Below, one piece after another: positions 15,337 through 24,448 of a stretch of 64,000 bases of DNA; the first letter of the stretch is position 1; each line of letters begins with the position of its first letter. The position numbers were made by a program, and so were the translations under genes. The notes under the pieces were generated by a model, which saw only the letters and a program-made list of their open reading frames with translations, had not been told where the DNA came from and did not search any database. Source of the stretch: Balneolaceae bacterium UBA3186 (GTDB taxonomy: Bacteria > Bacteroidota > Rhodothermia > Balneolales > Balneolaceae); contig DEXK01000012.1 in assembly GCA_002364085.1 (NCBI GenBank), positions 128,069 to 192,068 on the forward strand. The letters run 5' to 3'.

Positions 15337-15594
15337 ATGAAAAAAATAAAATACACTGTAATTGGACTTTTGACATTTGCCATAATGTCATTCAATGTGA
15401 CCAAAAATGATGATTCTGGGGAGCTTGATGTTTATGTAATAGAAGCTTCTGCTCAAAGTCCCGGAGCTTGTGCGGCAAATGGATATAAAACTTGGGCTGG
15501 TGGTTTATTTGGAACCAAAGCAAAAAACTGTTGGTGTGAAACTGTTAGAAAACCAAGACTTGTATGTGAAACTGCAACTCCTGGTAATACATAA
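15337..15594 (+). CDS. Secreted four-cysteine small peptide (NVEAL-like leader peptide)
   Basis: 85 residues. A lysine-rich start and hydrophobic stretch (MKKIKYTVIGLLTFAIM) are followed by an acidic spacer and DVYVIEASAQS, which recalls the NVEAL-type junction of Bacteroidota leader peptides. After it come SPGACAANGYKTWAGG, KAKNCWCETV and RLVCETATPGNT, with cysteines spaced for two disulfides. GGGAG 5 bases upstream supports the start. The next genes encode a thioredoxin-fold-like and a 6-bladed-propeller protein, the neighbourhood I associate with NVEAL peptides. Function (signal, toxin or structural peptide) is not known. Confidence 0.7.
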   Translation: MKKIKYTVIGLLTFAIMSFNVTKNDDSGELDVYVIEASAQSPGACAANGYKTWAGGLFGTKAKNCWCETVRKPRLVCETATPGNT

Positions 15595-15605
15595 AACTAA
15601 TCAAG

Positions 15606-15635
15606 CCTATGGGGTGAGTTTTTTCATTCCATGGG
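15606..15635 (+). terminator. Weak hairpin after the peptide gene (possible attenuator)
   Basis: CCTATGGGGTG (15606-15616) pairs with CATTCCATGGG (15625-15635) using three G-U pairs, with a T-rich loop and only TTTATAT after it. It would pause or partly stop transcription and leave the peptide more abundant than the two genes behind it. Confidence 0.4.
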
Positions 15636-15647
15636 TTTATATAATTT

Positions 15648-16148
15648 ATGAAACGGACTATAATTATCATTTCACTAGCCTTTTCTTTTTTATTTATGTG
15701 TATTTATATATACAATCATAATAAAAAAGATCTATTGATTGATTTTACGAGTGAATACTCTTTTGTAACAAATAAAGAGGTATCAGAGTTTTTTAATCAG
15801 GAATACTTAGTGCTTGCATTTGTTGAAGGGGCTTGTAATTCTAATGCTTTAGAAATTGATAAAATCCAGGACTATTTTATAAATAATTTTGAGAACCAAG
15901 AACTTGTTTTTGTTTTTGCTGGTGAGCTCTGTGATTATATCAAAGCTATTTCGGAAGATAATAGAATCATTCTTTTTCCTGCTATTTATGATCCTGATTA
16001 TAAATTTTATATAGATAATCCATTCCTAAAAAACGAAGATCAAATACTTATCCTTAAAAAGGATAAAAGCATCATATATAAAGGCAATCCTTTTTACAAA
16101 AAAAAGGATCTGCTATTGTTAACTAATTTCCTCAAACAAATACGATGA
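15648..16148 (+). CDS. Membrane-anchored, divergent thioredoxin-fold protein (no CxxC)
   Basis: 166 residues. The N-terminus (IIIISLAFSFLFMCIYIYN) is a signal anchor. The region YLVLAFVEGACNSNALEIDK and later QILILKKDKSIIYKGNPF follow the strand order of TlpA/peroxiredoxin-like proteins, with a single cysteine at the active-site place and no CxxC. Family assignment is inference from pattern and from the neighbours. Its stop codon overlaps the next start (ATGA). Confidence 0.5.
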   Translation: MKRTIIIISLAFSFLFMCIYIYNHNKKDLLIDFTSEYSFVTNKEVSEFFNQEYLVLAFVEGACNSNALEIDKIQDYFINNFENQELVFVFAGELCDYIKAISEDNRIILFPAIYDPDYKFYIDNPFLKNEDQILILKKDKSIIYKGNPFYKKKDLLLLTNFLKQIR

Positions 16149-17224
16149 ATTGCTACTTAAGATGTGTTCCACTTATAACTATAGCGTTAATTCTCCTTTC
16201 AGCTTGTGGAAGTGAAAATAAAAAATCCTCTATTAATATTGGTCATGAACCATTTGGTAAGGGAATTTTACTAGATAAGACAATCCATAATAGCATAGGT
16301 GACTTAGTAATAGCCCCTTCGGGTTTATATGTAACGGATTCTATGACAATAATTATTGATGAATATGCTAACAATAATATAGTTTCTTTTTTTGATTCTA
16401 AAACTCTTGAGCTAATAACTTCTTTTGGATCTAGAGGGGAAGGCCCCAAAGAATTTTCGGACTCTCCATTGATCTTGCAACCGGATTTAGCGAATAAAGA
16501 CATTTTGGAATTATATGATTGGGGAAAAAAAAGGTTAGTTAGAATCTCATTAAGTGCGCTACTAAAAAAAGACGAGATCGAGATATTATATGAAACTCGA
16601 ATTCCTCCAAAAGTATTAGATGCACAGCAAGTTGGGAAAATAAATAATAATCTTGTCGCATCGGGAACTCTTAGCGAAGGACTGGTAGCGTTTATAGACG
16701 ACTCTTCTTTTAATATTTCTTACCTAGATTTTGAACCTTTTTCTATAAGTAAGGACTTGAATATCTCTGACAGAAAATGGTTTTTGAATATGTGGATGGC
16801 TATTAACTCCGATCATGAGAAAATTGTACTTGTTGCTGAAAGGTTTAATCACTTACTCATTTATGACTTCAATGGAGAATTGCTCGAAAGTATTAAATTG
16901 GATAATTATGAGCCCAACTATATCCAGAACAAAATTGACACTCCTTATTTTTACACAAAGGTAGTAACAACAAATGAGTACATTTATGCTTTGTGGCTAG
17001 GAAAAAGTATTAGCCAAATTGAGGAAATAGTAGGGAAAAATGAGAGTATTAATCCAGAGATACATGTTTTTGATTGGTCAGGAAATCCCATTAGAAAATT
17101 TTTATTTAACACAAGTTTTATATCGACATTTACCGTTGATAAAAATTACAAAAGATTTATTATTGTAAATGAGTTTTCAAGTGATTCAATACTTACTTTC
17201 TCTTATTCTGATTTGATTAGATAA
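16145..17224 (+). CDS. 6-bladed beta-propeller lipoprotein
   Basis: 359 residues. Type II signal peptide with lipobox LLSAC. The mature protein reads as repeated beta-propeller blades: DSMTIIIDEYANNNIVSFF, SFGSRGEGPKEF (a hallmark of the family), DWGKKRLVRIS, LIYDFNGELLESI and HVFDWSGNPIRKF. Such propellers are common in Bacteroidota, often beside NVEAL peptides. The 4-base overlap with the preceding gene suggests they work together at the periplasmic face or cell surface. Ligand unknown; it might bind the four-cysteine peptide. Confidence 0.7.
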   Translation: MNCYLRCVPLITIALILLSACGSENKKSSINIGHEPFGKGILLDKTIHNSIGDLVIAPSGLYVTDSMTIIIDEYANNNIVSFFDSKTLELITSFGSRGEGPKEFSDSPLILQPDLANKDILELYDWGKKRLVRISLSALLKKDEIEILYETRIPPKVLDAQQVGKINNNLVASGTLSEGLVAFIDDSSFNISYLDFEPFSISKDLNISDRKWFLNMWMAINSDHEKIVLVAERFNHLLIYDFNGELLESIKLDNYEPNYIQNKIDTPYFYTKVVTTNEYIYALWLGKSISQIEEIVGKNESINPEIHVFDWSGNPIRKFLFNTSFISTFTVDKNYKRFIIVNEFSSDSILTFSYSDLIR

Positions 17225-17336
17225 AATTAGTCGCACTAACGAATCGTTTTAATGAAATCTAGAATTTTTCAACTTCTTTCTTGCGCATATAGTAAAATGC
17301 TTGAATTAATTTATGACTTAACCCATTCTACATAGT

Positions 17337-17573
17337 CTAAGCAATGATATCAGCTCCTTGTTCATTTGCATGAGAGTCTCCTGAGATTTTTAAGGAGTCA
17401 TAACACGAGTTTATTATAGAGCTAACATGTTCAGAAATGTTAATAAATTTAATCTGATCTAAAAGCGCTTTTTTAACAATAAAAGGAACTATCTGCATTT
17501 TGAAGTAATTAGAATAATGTAGAACTTTACAGTCCTTTGCAAAAACAGCTAAAACCGCCGTTAAGGCATCAAA
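17337..17573 (-). pseudogene. Possible decayed coding remnant in a 360-base gap
   Basis: No intact gene lies between 17225 and 17586. On the minus strand a 79-codon frame is open from just after TAA at 17574-17576 to TAG at 17337-17339, with protein-like content (TAVLAVFAKDCKVLHYS, KKALLDQIKFINISEH, HANEQGADIIA). A shift of one base at its end would continue as LDYVEWVKS before a new stop at 17311-17313, as in a gene broken by frameshift. There is no good start codon and I recognise no family. Confidence 0.3.
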
Positions 17574-17586
17574 TTAAAAGATTTTT

Positions 17587-19374
17587 ATGGCTAAGGTAGA
17601 AGTAGTAATGCCCCAGATGGGCGAATCGGTAATGGAAGGAACAGTAATTGAGTGGGGCAAGTCTGTAGGTGATACTGTAGAAGTTGACGAAACACTGCTC
17701 GAAATTGCTACTGATAAGGTAGATAGTGAAGTTCCGTCACCCGAAGCCGGAACACTTGTTGAGATCTTAGTTGAAGAAGGCGATACCATCGAAGTTGGGA
17801 AACCTATTGCTATTATCGAGACCGATGCAGATGCTGTTGGAGACACAAATTCATCTCCGGAACCAGAGGCAAAGGAAGAAACTAAAGAAGAAGAGTCTGA
17901 GCCTGAAGCGGAAGAAAAAGAAAGTGCCTCTGCTGCCGAAGAATCAAATTCCGGTGGTGGAGAGGATGACGGAGAGCGTATTGAAGTTGTAATGCCACAA
18001 ATGGGTGAGTCTGTTGTTGAAGCAACTGTAATTGGCTGGAATAAATCAGTTGGCGATGAAGTTGAGGAAGATGAAACGCTCTTAGAAATTTCTACTGATA
18101 AAGTGGACAGTGAAGTACCTTCTCCTGCTGCGGGAATACTTATAGAAATTTTAGCCGAAGAAAATGACACTATTGAAGTAGGTCAACCGATTGCAATCAT
18201 TTCAACTGGAAAAGGAGCAAGTGCAGGTTCTTCTGCTCCAAAATCAGATTCCGTTTCTTCATCAGCTAAAAAAGAAGAAAAGAAATTATCTAAAGAAGAA
18301 ATTGCTGCTACCACTCCGGATCAATTGATGCAGAATAATGGATCAAGTGATTCTTCCGGAGGATCAGAGCCACAAAGAATGGGAAGCGACGGAAGATTTT
18401 TCTCACCGCTTGTTCGATCTATCGCAAAAGAAGAAGGAATCAGTCAGGAAGAACTTGAAAGTATTGAAGGCTCAGGCCAAGGCGGTAGAGTTTCCAAAAA
18501 GGACATTCTTGGATATGTAGAAGATAAGAAGAACGGAAAAGTATCAGCTCCGAAATCTTCTCAAAGCTCTGCTGGATTAAGTAAGCCAAGTAGCTCTTCT
18601 AAATCCAGCGATGGTTCAATTTCTGCCGGACAACTGGATATCAAATCTCCTTCCGGTGATGTTGAAATTATCAAGATGGACCGTATGCGCAAAATGATCG
18701 CAGAGCATATGGTGAAATCAGTTCAAACTTCAGCGCATGTAACTACTTTCGCTGAAGTAGATGTAACCAACATGGTAAAATGGAGAAATGCTAATAAGAA
18801 TGCATTCCAACAGAAAACAGGCCATAAGCTAACGTTCACTCCTCTGTTCGTAGAAGCCATCATCAAAGCGATGTTGGAATTCCCATTAATTAATAGTTCT
18901 GTTAATGGTGATGAGATCCATGTTAAAAAGGATATCAACTTTGGTTTGGCTGTTGCTCTTGGAGAAGGCGGCGAAGGCGGATTGATCGTTCCTGTTATGA
19001 AAAAAGCTCAACAAAAGAATTTGGTTGGACTTGCTGAATCAGTGAATGAAGTAGCTACAAAAGCCAGAAGTAAGAAATTAAGTCCTGACGATCTTGTAGG
19101 AGGAACCATCACTTTAACTAACTACGGAAGTGTGGGTAACATTATGGGAACTCCGATCATCAATCAACCTCAAGTTGCCATTATTGGTACAGGAGCTATT
19201 GAGAAAAAGCCGGTTGTTCTTGAAACAGAAAATGGTGATGTAATTGCGATCCGACAAATGATGTATTTATCAATGAGTTATGATCACAGAATTATTGATG
19301 GTGCTCATGGTGGTGCATTCCTGAATAGAATTAAACAAATTCTTCAGGGTTTTGATATGGATCGTGCGGTTTAG
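17587..19374 (+). CDS. 2-oxoacid dehydrogenase E2 (dihydrolipoamide acyltransferase) with two lipoyl domains
   Basis: 595 residues. Two lipoyl domains are nearly alike (residues 1-80 and 131-210), each with TDKVDSEVPSP and lipoyl-lysine Lys44 or Lys171. They are joined by acidic and Ser-rich linkers. An E1/E3-binding domain follows at about 270-320 (FFSPLVRSIAKEEG, GSGQGGRVSKKDIL), and then the acyltransferase core with SYDHRIIDGAHGG near the C-terminus. The TDKVDSEV sequence is typical of branched-chain/general 2-oxoacid E2s in this phylum. No E1 or E3 gene is adjacent. The repeat of the lipoyl domain reflects an internal duplication. It ends before a terminator at 19468-19492. Confidence 0.93.
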   Translation: MAKVEVVMPQMGESVMEGTVIEWGKSVGDTVEVDETLLEIATDKVDSEVPSPEAGTLVEILVEEGDTIEVGKPIAIIETDADAVGDTNSSPEPEAKEETKEEESEPEAEEKESASAAEESNSGGGEDDGERIEVVMPQMGESVVEATVIGWNKSVGDEVEEDETLLEISTDKVDSEVPSPAAGILIEILAEENDTIEVGQPIAIISTGKGASAGSSAPKSDSVSSSAKKEEKKLSKEEIAATTPDQLMQNNGSSDSSGGSEPQRMGSDGRFFSPLVRSIAKEEGISQEELESIEGSGQGGRVSKKDILGYVEDKKNGKVSAPKSSQSSAGLSKPSSSSKSSDGSISAGQLDIKSPSGDVEIIKMDRMRKMIAEHMVKSVQTSAHVTTFAEVDVTNMVKWRNANKNAFQQKTGHKLTFTPLFVEAIIKAMLEFPLINSSVNGDEIHVKKDINFGLAVALGEGGEGGLIVPVMKKAQQKNLVGLAESVNEVATKARSKKLSPDDLVGGTITLTNYGSVGNIMGTPIINQPQVAIIGTGAIEKKPVVLETENGDVIAIRQMMYLSMSYDHRIIDGAHGGAFLNRIKQILQGFDMDRAV

Positions 19375-19378
19375 CACC

Positions 19379-19456
19379 CGTCAGCCTGAGGATATTTATG
19401 AAGGATCTTCACCGCTTATTAGTTGTGCAGATTCTTCGCTATCGCTCTGAATGACC
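19379..19456. other. Non-coding spacer, possible dispersed repeat
   Basis: Between the E2 stop and the terminator is a stretch with AAGGATCTTC and GATTCTTCGCTATCGCTCTGAATGACC-like wording (the latter 19430-19456). It resembles noncoding repeats I recall from Bacteroidota genomes. No second copy was found in this window, so the call is weak. Confidence 0.3.
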
Positions 19457-19467
19457 TTTAATTAAAC

Positions 19468-19492
19468 GAGACGCTTATTTGCGTCTCTTTTT
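19468..19492 (+). terminator. Rho-independent terminator after E2 gene
   Basis: GAGACGC-TTATTT-GCGTCTC (19468-19487) followed by TTTTT. The stem core equals that of the palindrome inside the RAYT gene at 942-967, so the terminator may have arisen from a REP copy. It precedes panC by only 8 bases. Confidence 0.9.
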
Positions 19493-19500
19493 ATGTTCAA

Positions 19501-20352
19501 ATGATAACAGCAAAATCCATACAAGAAATACGAGAGCAGGTAAATCACCTGAAATCGCAAGGGAAAAAAGTTGCCTTTGTTCCTACTATGGGTGCTTTGC
19601 ATGACGGCCATCTTTCGCTTATAAAGATGGCTCATGAACACGCTGATGCCATCGTAGTTTCTATTTATGTAAATCCTGAACAATTCGCTCCTCATGAGGA
19701 TTTTGGAACCTATCCCAGAACTTTAGAAGCCGATCTTGAGCTCTGCAAACAGGAAAATGTTGACGTAGTTTTTATGCCGGATACCGAAACCATGTATGGA
19801 TCCGGAAAAAAGTATTTCAGCATCCATATCGAAGAGCTGAATGTGCATTTGGATGGAGGAAGTCGCCCAGGCTATTTCCAAGGAATTGCTTTGGTAGTAA
19901 ATAAACTCTTCAATATAGTGAGACCCGATATTGCAGTATTTGGCCAAAAAGATTACCAACAATTCCGGATTATCGAACAAATGGTCAAAGAGTTTAATCA
20001 GGATATAAAGCTCTTGATGGCTCCAATTGGTAGGGCTGAAGATGGCTTGGCTTTAAGTAGCAGAAATGCTTATTTATCTCAAGAAGAAAGAACGCTTGCT
20101 CCTAGTTTATATAGAGCAATGACCTATGTTGAACAACAAATTAAAAATGGTGTTTTTGATCCCGCACTTTTGATAAAACATCAACAGGATGAACTGGAAG
20201 CAAAAGGCTTTAAAAATGATTATCTTTCCGTTTATTCATTGGACACTTTACAACCTGTGAGTCAGTTGAAACCCGGTAACAAATATGTGCTTGCAATCGC
20301 AGCTTATTTGGGGAAAACACGATTGATTGACAACTTAATTTTTGAAATTTGA
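19501..20352 (+). CDS. panC: Pantothenate synthetase
   Basis: 283 residues. Joins pantoate and beta-alanine with ATP in pantothenate/CoA synthesis. Signature blocks are FVPTMGALHDGHLSLI, IYVNPEQFAPHEDF, FGQKDYQQ and LSSRNAYLS. Full length for the family. It overlaps nothing upstream but starts 8 bases after a terminator, so panC probably has its own promoter inside the E2 tail or relies on read-through. panD follows directly. Confidence 0.96.
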   Translation: MITAKSIQEIREQVNHLKSQGKKVAFVPTMGALHDGHLSLIKMAHEHADAIVVSIYVNPEQFAPHEDFGTYPRTLEADLELCKQENVDVVFMPDTETMYGSGKKYFSIHIEELNVHLDGGSRPGYFQGIALVVNKLFNIVRPDIAVFGQKDYQQFRIIEQMVKEFNQDIKLLMAPIGRAEDGLALSSRNAYLSQEERTLAPSLYRAMTYVEQQIKNGVFDPALLIKHQQDELEAKGFKNDYLSVYSLDTLQPVSQLKPGNKYVLAIAAYLGKTRLIDNLIFEI

Positions 20353-20362
20353 GGTTATAGCA

Positions 20363-20782
20363 ATGCAAATAACCATGTTTAAGTCGAAATTACACCAACT
20401 TGCTGTTACAGAAGCCAACCTTATGTATGAAGGTAGCATCACTATCGATCAGGATCTTTTAGATGCCGCTAATCTGTTACCTTACGAAAAAGTTCAAGTT
20501 GTTAATATCACGAATGGTTCTCGCTTAGAAACATATACCATTCCGGGAGAAAGAGGCAGCCGTATTTGCTGTATGAATGGAGCTGCAGCACGACTTACTC
20601 AAATTGGTGACAGAATTATTGTTATCAGCTATGCTGAAATGACTCCCGAAGAAGCAAAGGCACATAAACCTACTGTTGTTATTGTTGACGAAAATAATGA
20701 CCCAAAGGAAATTATTGATGAGACCAAGTACGCTTCCAGGTATGATTTGGAATCAGGCATGTTGGACAACTCGCTACAATAA
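20363..20782 (+). CDS. panD: Aspartate 1-decarboxylase precursor
   Basis: The start at 20363 (MQITMFKSKLHQLAV) is chosen because GAGG lies 8 bases upstream and the conserved N-terminus begins there; an earlier ATG at 20342 falls inside panC. The protein is about 139 residues. The self-cleavage site is MYEGSITID (Gly24-Ser25), which makes the pyruvoyl cofactor. Tyr and Arg residues of the active site appear in GERGSR and NGAAAR. It makes beta-alanine for the panC reaction, so the pair forms a complete beta-alanine branch. Confidence 0.95.
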   Translation: MQITMFKSKLHQLAVTEANLMYEGSITIDQDLLDAANLLPYEKVQVVNITNGSRLETYTIPGERGSRICCMNGAAARLTQIGDRIIVISYAEMTPEEAKAHKPTVVIVDENNDPKEIIDETKYASRYDLESGMLDNSLQ

Positions 20783-20835
20783 AAAGTGATCCTTTCTTCT
20801 CCAATCAATAATTGCATGCTCTTCATATTTGATAA

Positions 20836-23073
20836 ATGAAAATTCCGTTTATCAATAGTGCACCTAAAGCTGAAAAAGTAATAGAAAGCTCTAAGGACGG
20901 CCTTGGAACATTTGGCGGGGTTTTTACTCCATCAATTCTTACTATTCTCGGTGTTATCATGTATCTGCGTTTTGGATGGGTAGTTGGTAATGTTGGGCTG
21001 ATCGGCACTCTCATTATTGTTACTCTCTCAACAGCAATTACATTTTTAACAGCGCTATCTATTGCTTCCATAGCAACCGATCAAAGGGTAAGAGGAGGCG
21101 GTGCATATTATATGATTAGTCGCTCTCTTGGGATAGAGTCGGGTGGTGCCATAGGCATTCCTCTTTATATAGCACAAGCTCTTTCCGTTGCGTTATATAC
21201 TGTTGGTTTTGCAGAAAGTGTAGTACAAGTTTTCCCAATTCTGAATTTCAAACTGGTTGGTATCATTACTACCATTCTTGTAACAGTTTTGGCCTTGGTA
21301 TCAGCAAAAACCGCTATCCGAGCACAATATTTTATAATGTTCGGGATAGCTATTTCTTTACTCTCTTTAATTTTTGGAAAGCCAATAGAGCCCACTGAAA
21401 TTGAACTTTGGGGTGCTTCAGACAGAAACTCAGAGCCATTTTGGGTAGTTTTTGCAGTGTTTTTCCCGGCTGTTACAGGCATAATGGCGGGAGTTAACAT
21501 GAGTGGTGACCTAAAAGACCCCGGCAAATCCATTCCTTTTGGGACATTTGCTGCCGTTGGAGTCGGTTATCTGATTTATATGGGGCTTCCCATAATCTTA
21601 GCCAACAGAGCAGACGCAATCACTTTAATAGAAAACCCATTGATAATGCGCCAAATCTCTTATTGGGGTGATGCTATTCTGATCGGGGTTTGGGGGGCAA
21701 CGCTATCTAGTGCACTTGGAAGTATTCTGGGTGCTCCTCGCGTTTTACAAGCTTTAGCTCGTGACCGTGTTTTGCCAAAATGGATGAATTTTCTTGGTCA
21801 AGGTTCTGGTGACGATGACGCTCCAAGAATGGGAACGATAGTAACTTTAGTTTTCGCTTTGGCTGCTGTTTATTTTGGCGATTTAGATCTAATTGCCCCC
21901 GTTCTTACTATGTTCTTTCTTACCACTTACGGAGTGCTTAACATCACAGCTGGCATAGAGCGCATTTTGGGAAGCCCTTCTTTTCGTCCGAAATTTAAAG
22001 TTCACTGGATCTTTTCAATAGCTGGTGCAATTGGGTGTATTGCTGTAATGTTTTTGATTAACGCTACGGCTACCATAATTGCTTTCATTTTTGTGTTAGT
22101 TATTTACTTTTGGCTAGAACGCAGAGAATTAGAATCGACATGGGGAGATGTTCGCCGTGGTATTTGGATGGCAATTACACGCGCCGGTCTACTAAGAATT
22201 AGAACTGAAGAAGACCCTAAAACATGGAGACCAAATCCATTAGTTCTTTCAGGAGCACCTACAAAAAGATGGCACTTGATTGATCTGGCTTCGTCCTTCA
22301 CGCACAATAGAGGTTTATTAACTGTTTCTACAGTAATTACGAACAATCAATTTTCCGTAGATCATCAGAATAAAATAGAAGACAATATTCGTGAGTTTCT
22401 TTCGAAAAGAGGAATTCAGGGTTTGGTTAAAGTTATAACTGCAGAAGATCCTTTTGGCGGAGGAGAGCGTTTAGTTGAAGCGTATGGGCTGGGCGCTTTG
22501 GTTCCAAACACCATTATTCTTGGAGATAGTGAAAATGAAGAAATCCGAAAAGATTACTGCCGGATGATTACAACTTTTCATAGGCTTCAAAGAAATGTCC
22601 TTATCGTTCATGATGACAAACAAAGAGGATTTGGCAAAAAAAAGCGCATTGATATTTGGTGGGGTGGTTTAAAAGGAAATGGAGGCTTAATGATGATCTT
22701 GGGTTATTTATTGCAAAGCAGCCGAAGTTGGTATGATGCTGAAGTTTATCTTAAAATGGTTGTAAGTTCCGAGAAAGGGGCTGAAGACGCTCAAAAAAAC
22801 TTAACTGAAATTAGTCAAAAACTACGTACCGGTGCCAAAGCTCAGGTAATTGTATCGAATGGAAGAACGTTTGATGAAATACTTCACGAATCATCAAAAG
22901 AAACAGATCTTATTTTTATGGGAATGGCTAAACCCGATAAAAACTTCCTCACTTATTATGGAAACATTCAGGAAAGACTAAAAGGATTGCCAACTACAAT
23001 TCTTGTGCTCGCAGGAGAAGAGATATCATATGGGGAAGTCCTTTATCAACAGGATGAGTTTCAAGAAGACTAA
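20836..23073 (+). CDS. Cation-chloride cotransporter family (SLC12/APC) membrane protein
   Basis: 745 residues. Begins with the family's amino-terminal pattern LGTFGGVFTPSILTILGVIMYLRFGWVVG and RGGGAYYMISRSLG (12 helices up to about residue 430; APC fold). GIMAGVNMSGDLKDP and LGSILGAPRVLQALARD are the other landmarks of Na-K-Cl/K-Cl cotransporters. Residues 450-745 form a soluble C-terminal part with a USP-like segment (KAQVIVSNGRTFDEIL, DLIFMGMAKPD). Bacterial members are of uncertain ion specificity. It is 53 bases after panD, perhaps a separate unit. Confidence 0.9.
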   Translation: MKIPFINSAPKAEKVIESSKDGLGTFGGVFTPSILTILGVIMYLRFGWVVGNVGLIGTLIIVTLSTAITFLTALSIASIATDQRVRGGGAYYMISRSLGIESGGAIGIPLYIAQALSVALYTVGFAESVVQVFPILNFKLVGIITTILVTVLALVSAKTAIRAQYFIMFGIAISLLSLIFGKPIEPTEIELWGASDRNSEPFWVVFAVFFPAVTGIMAGVNMSGDLKDPGKSIPFGTFAAVGVGYLIYMGLPIILANRADAITLIENPLIMRQISYWGDAILIGVWGATLSSALGSILGAPRVLQALARDRVLPKWMNFLGQGSGDDDAPRMGTIVTLVFALAAVYFGDLDLIAPVLTMFFLTTYGVLNITAGIERILGSPSFRPKFKVHWIFSIAGAIGCIAVMFLINATATIIAFIFVLVIYFWLERRELESTWGDVRRGIWMAITRAGLLRIRTEEDPKTWRPNPLVLSGAPTKRWHLIDLASSFTHNRGLLTVSTVITNNQFSVDHQNKIEDNIREFLSKRGIQGLVKVITAEDPFGGGERLVEAYGLGALVPNTIILGDSENEEIRKDYCRMITTFHRLQRNVLIVHDDKQRGFGKKKRIDIWWGGLKGNGGLMMILGYLLQSSRSWYDAEVYLKMVVSSEKGAEDAQKNLTEISQKLRTGAKAQVIVSNGRTFDEILHESSKETDLIFMGMAKPDKNFLTYYGNIQERLKGLPTTILVLAGEEISYGEVLYQQDEFQED

Positions 23074-23176
23074 TTGATAATTCCTGTAAAACTTACAGAC
23101 TTTGTAAAACTATTCTACTAGTAGGTTCGTCTAACTCTAAATTCGTATTATTAGGGAAATTCTAACCTACACAATT

Positions 23177-24439
23177 ATGCAAAAAAAATTAATCCTGCCG
23201 ATTGCTCTGGTATTATCCGTTATTATTTTATGGGTGGTTTTTGGAGGAAATAAGGACGAGACCGCTGAACTCTATACTTCTCCCAGACAAGGTGAATTTG
23301 TAGTTGAAGTCATCAGCACCGGAGAATTAAGAGCTAAAAATTCAACTGAAATAAAAGGACCTCAAGGAGTTAGGGATTTTCGAATTAACAATATGAAAAT
23401 CCAACGATTAATCCCGGAAGGATCTATTGTAAAAGAAGGAGATTTTGTAGCAGAATTAGATCGCTCGCCAATTCTTGCAAAAATGCAGGATGCACAACTT
23501 GAAGTTCAACAAGCCCAATCACAAGTAACTCAGGCTCAATTAGATAGCACACTTACACTATCTCAAGCACGAGACAATCTTATAAATCTTGAATACGCTC
23601 TTGAAGAAAGAGAAATAGCTGTGGAACAATCAAAATACGAATCTCCGGCTGTTCAAAGACAAGCAGAGATCGAACTTGATAAAGCAAAAAGAACTCTAGC
23701 TCAGGAAAAGAAAAACTACCAAACTAAAGTAAAACAAGCAGTAGCTAAAATAAGTGAAATTGAAGCTGAACTATCAAAAAAGCAAAATGAACTAAACAAA
23801 ATTCGAGCTTTGATGAGTGAGTTCACAGTATACGCACCTGATAAAGGTATGTTGATCTATAAGAGAAACTGGAATGGCAGTAAGATCACAGTTGGTGAAG
23901 AAGTGAGTGCCTGGAATCCTATAGTTGCTGAACTTCCTGATTTTACCGTAATGGAATCTCTTACCTACGTAAACGAAATTGATATCCAGAAAGTAAAAGA
24001 AGGACAAAAGGTAATTGTTGGCCTGGATGCAGTACAAGGAAAAATTTTGGATGGTACAGTAACGAGTGTTGCAAATATCGGGGAACAACGCCCAAATTCT
24101 GACTCAAAAGTGTATGAGGTAATCATAGAAATAGCTGGAACAGACAGCTTATTACGACCTGCAATGACTACAAGTAATGAAATCCAGATTAACCGTCTTG
24201 AAGATGCTATTTCAATTCCCTTAGAAACCATTCATGCTCAGGATTCATTAAGCTTTGTGTTTCTGAAAGATGGACTTGGTGCAAAGATGCAGCAAGTGGA
24301 ACTTGGTTTGATTAATGAAAACGAGGCTGTTATTCATCGTGGAATATCGATGGATGATCGTCTTTTTCTTTCTATGCCTGAAGATACTTCCGGTATAAGT
24401 AAGTCTTACCTGCAAGATGATATCACCTCAAACAACTAA
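23177..24439 (+). CDS. MacA/HlyD-like periplasmic adaptor
   Basis: 420 residues. N-terminal membrane anchor (LILPIALVLSVIILWVVF), a first beta-barrel segment (EVISTGELRAKNSTEIKGP), a long alpha-helical hairpin (residues 115-215, rich in Gln/Glu/Ala), a lipoyl half, and C-terminal beta-barrels. It would bridge the FtsX-type permease and the TolC-like channel encoded next. First gene of a three-gene set; upstream there is a perfect CTACTAGTAG palindrome at 23115-23124 and a CTGTAA-AAC-TTACAG repeat which could be regulatory. Confidence 0.88.
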   Translation: MQKKLILPIALVLSVIILWVVFGGNKDETAELYTSPRQGEFVVEVISTGELRAKNSTEIKGPQGVRDFRINNMKIQRLIPEGSIVKEGDFVAELDRSPILAKMQDAQLEVQQAQSQVTQAQLDSTLTLSQARDNLINLEYALEEREIAVEQSKYESPAVQRQAEIELDKAKRTLAQEKKNYQTKVKQAVAKISEIEAELSKKQNELNKIRALMSEFTVYAPDKGMLIYKRNWNGSKITVGEEVSAWNPIVAELPDFTVMESLTYVNEIDIQKVKEGQKVIVGLDAVQGKILDGTVTSVANIGEQRPNSDSKVYEVIIEIAGTDSLLRPAMTTSNEIQINRLEDAISIPLETIHAQDSLSFVFLKDGLGAKMQQVELGLINENEAVIHRGISMDDRLFLSMPEDTSGISKSYLQDDITSNN

Positions 24440-24448
24440 TCTGCCATC

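Noticed and set aside
17574..18170. Long Ser-rich minus-strand frame
   Set aside because: Antisense of the repeated acidic lipoyl domains; no promoter and no family.
17587..18210. Tandem lipoyl coding repeats as a DNA repeat element
   Set aside because: They are domain duplication inside a normal E2 protein.
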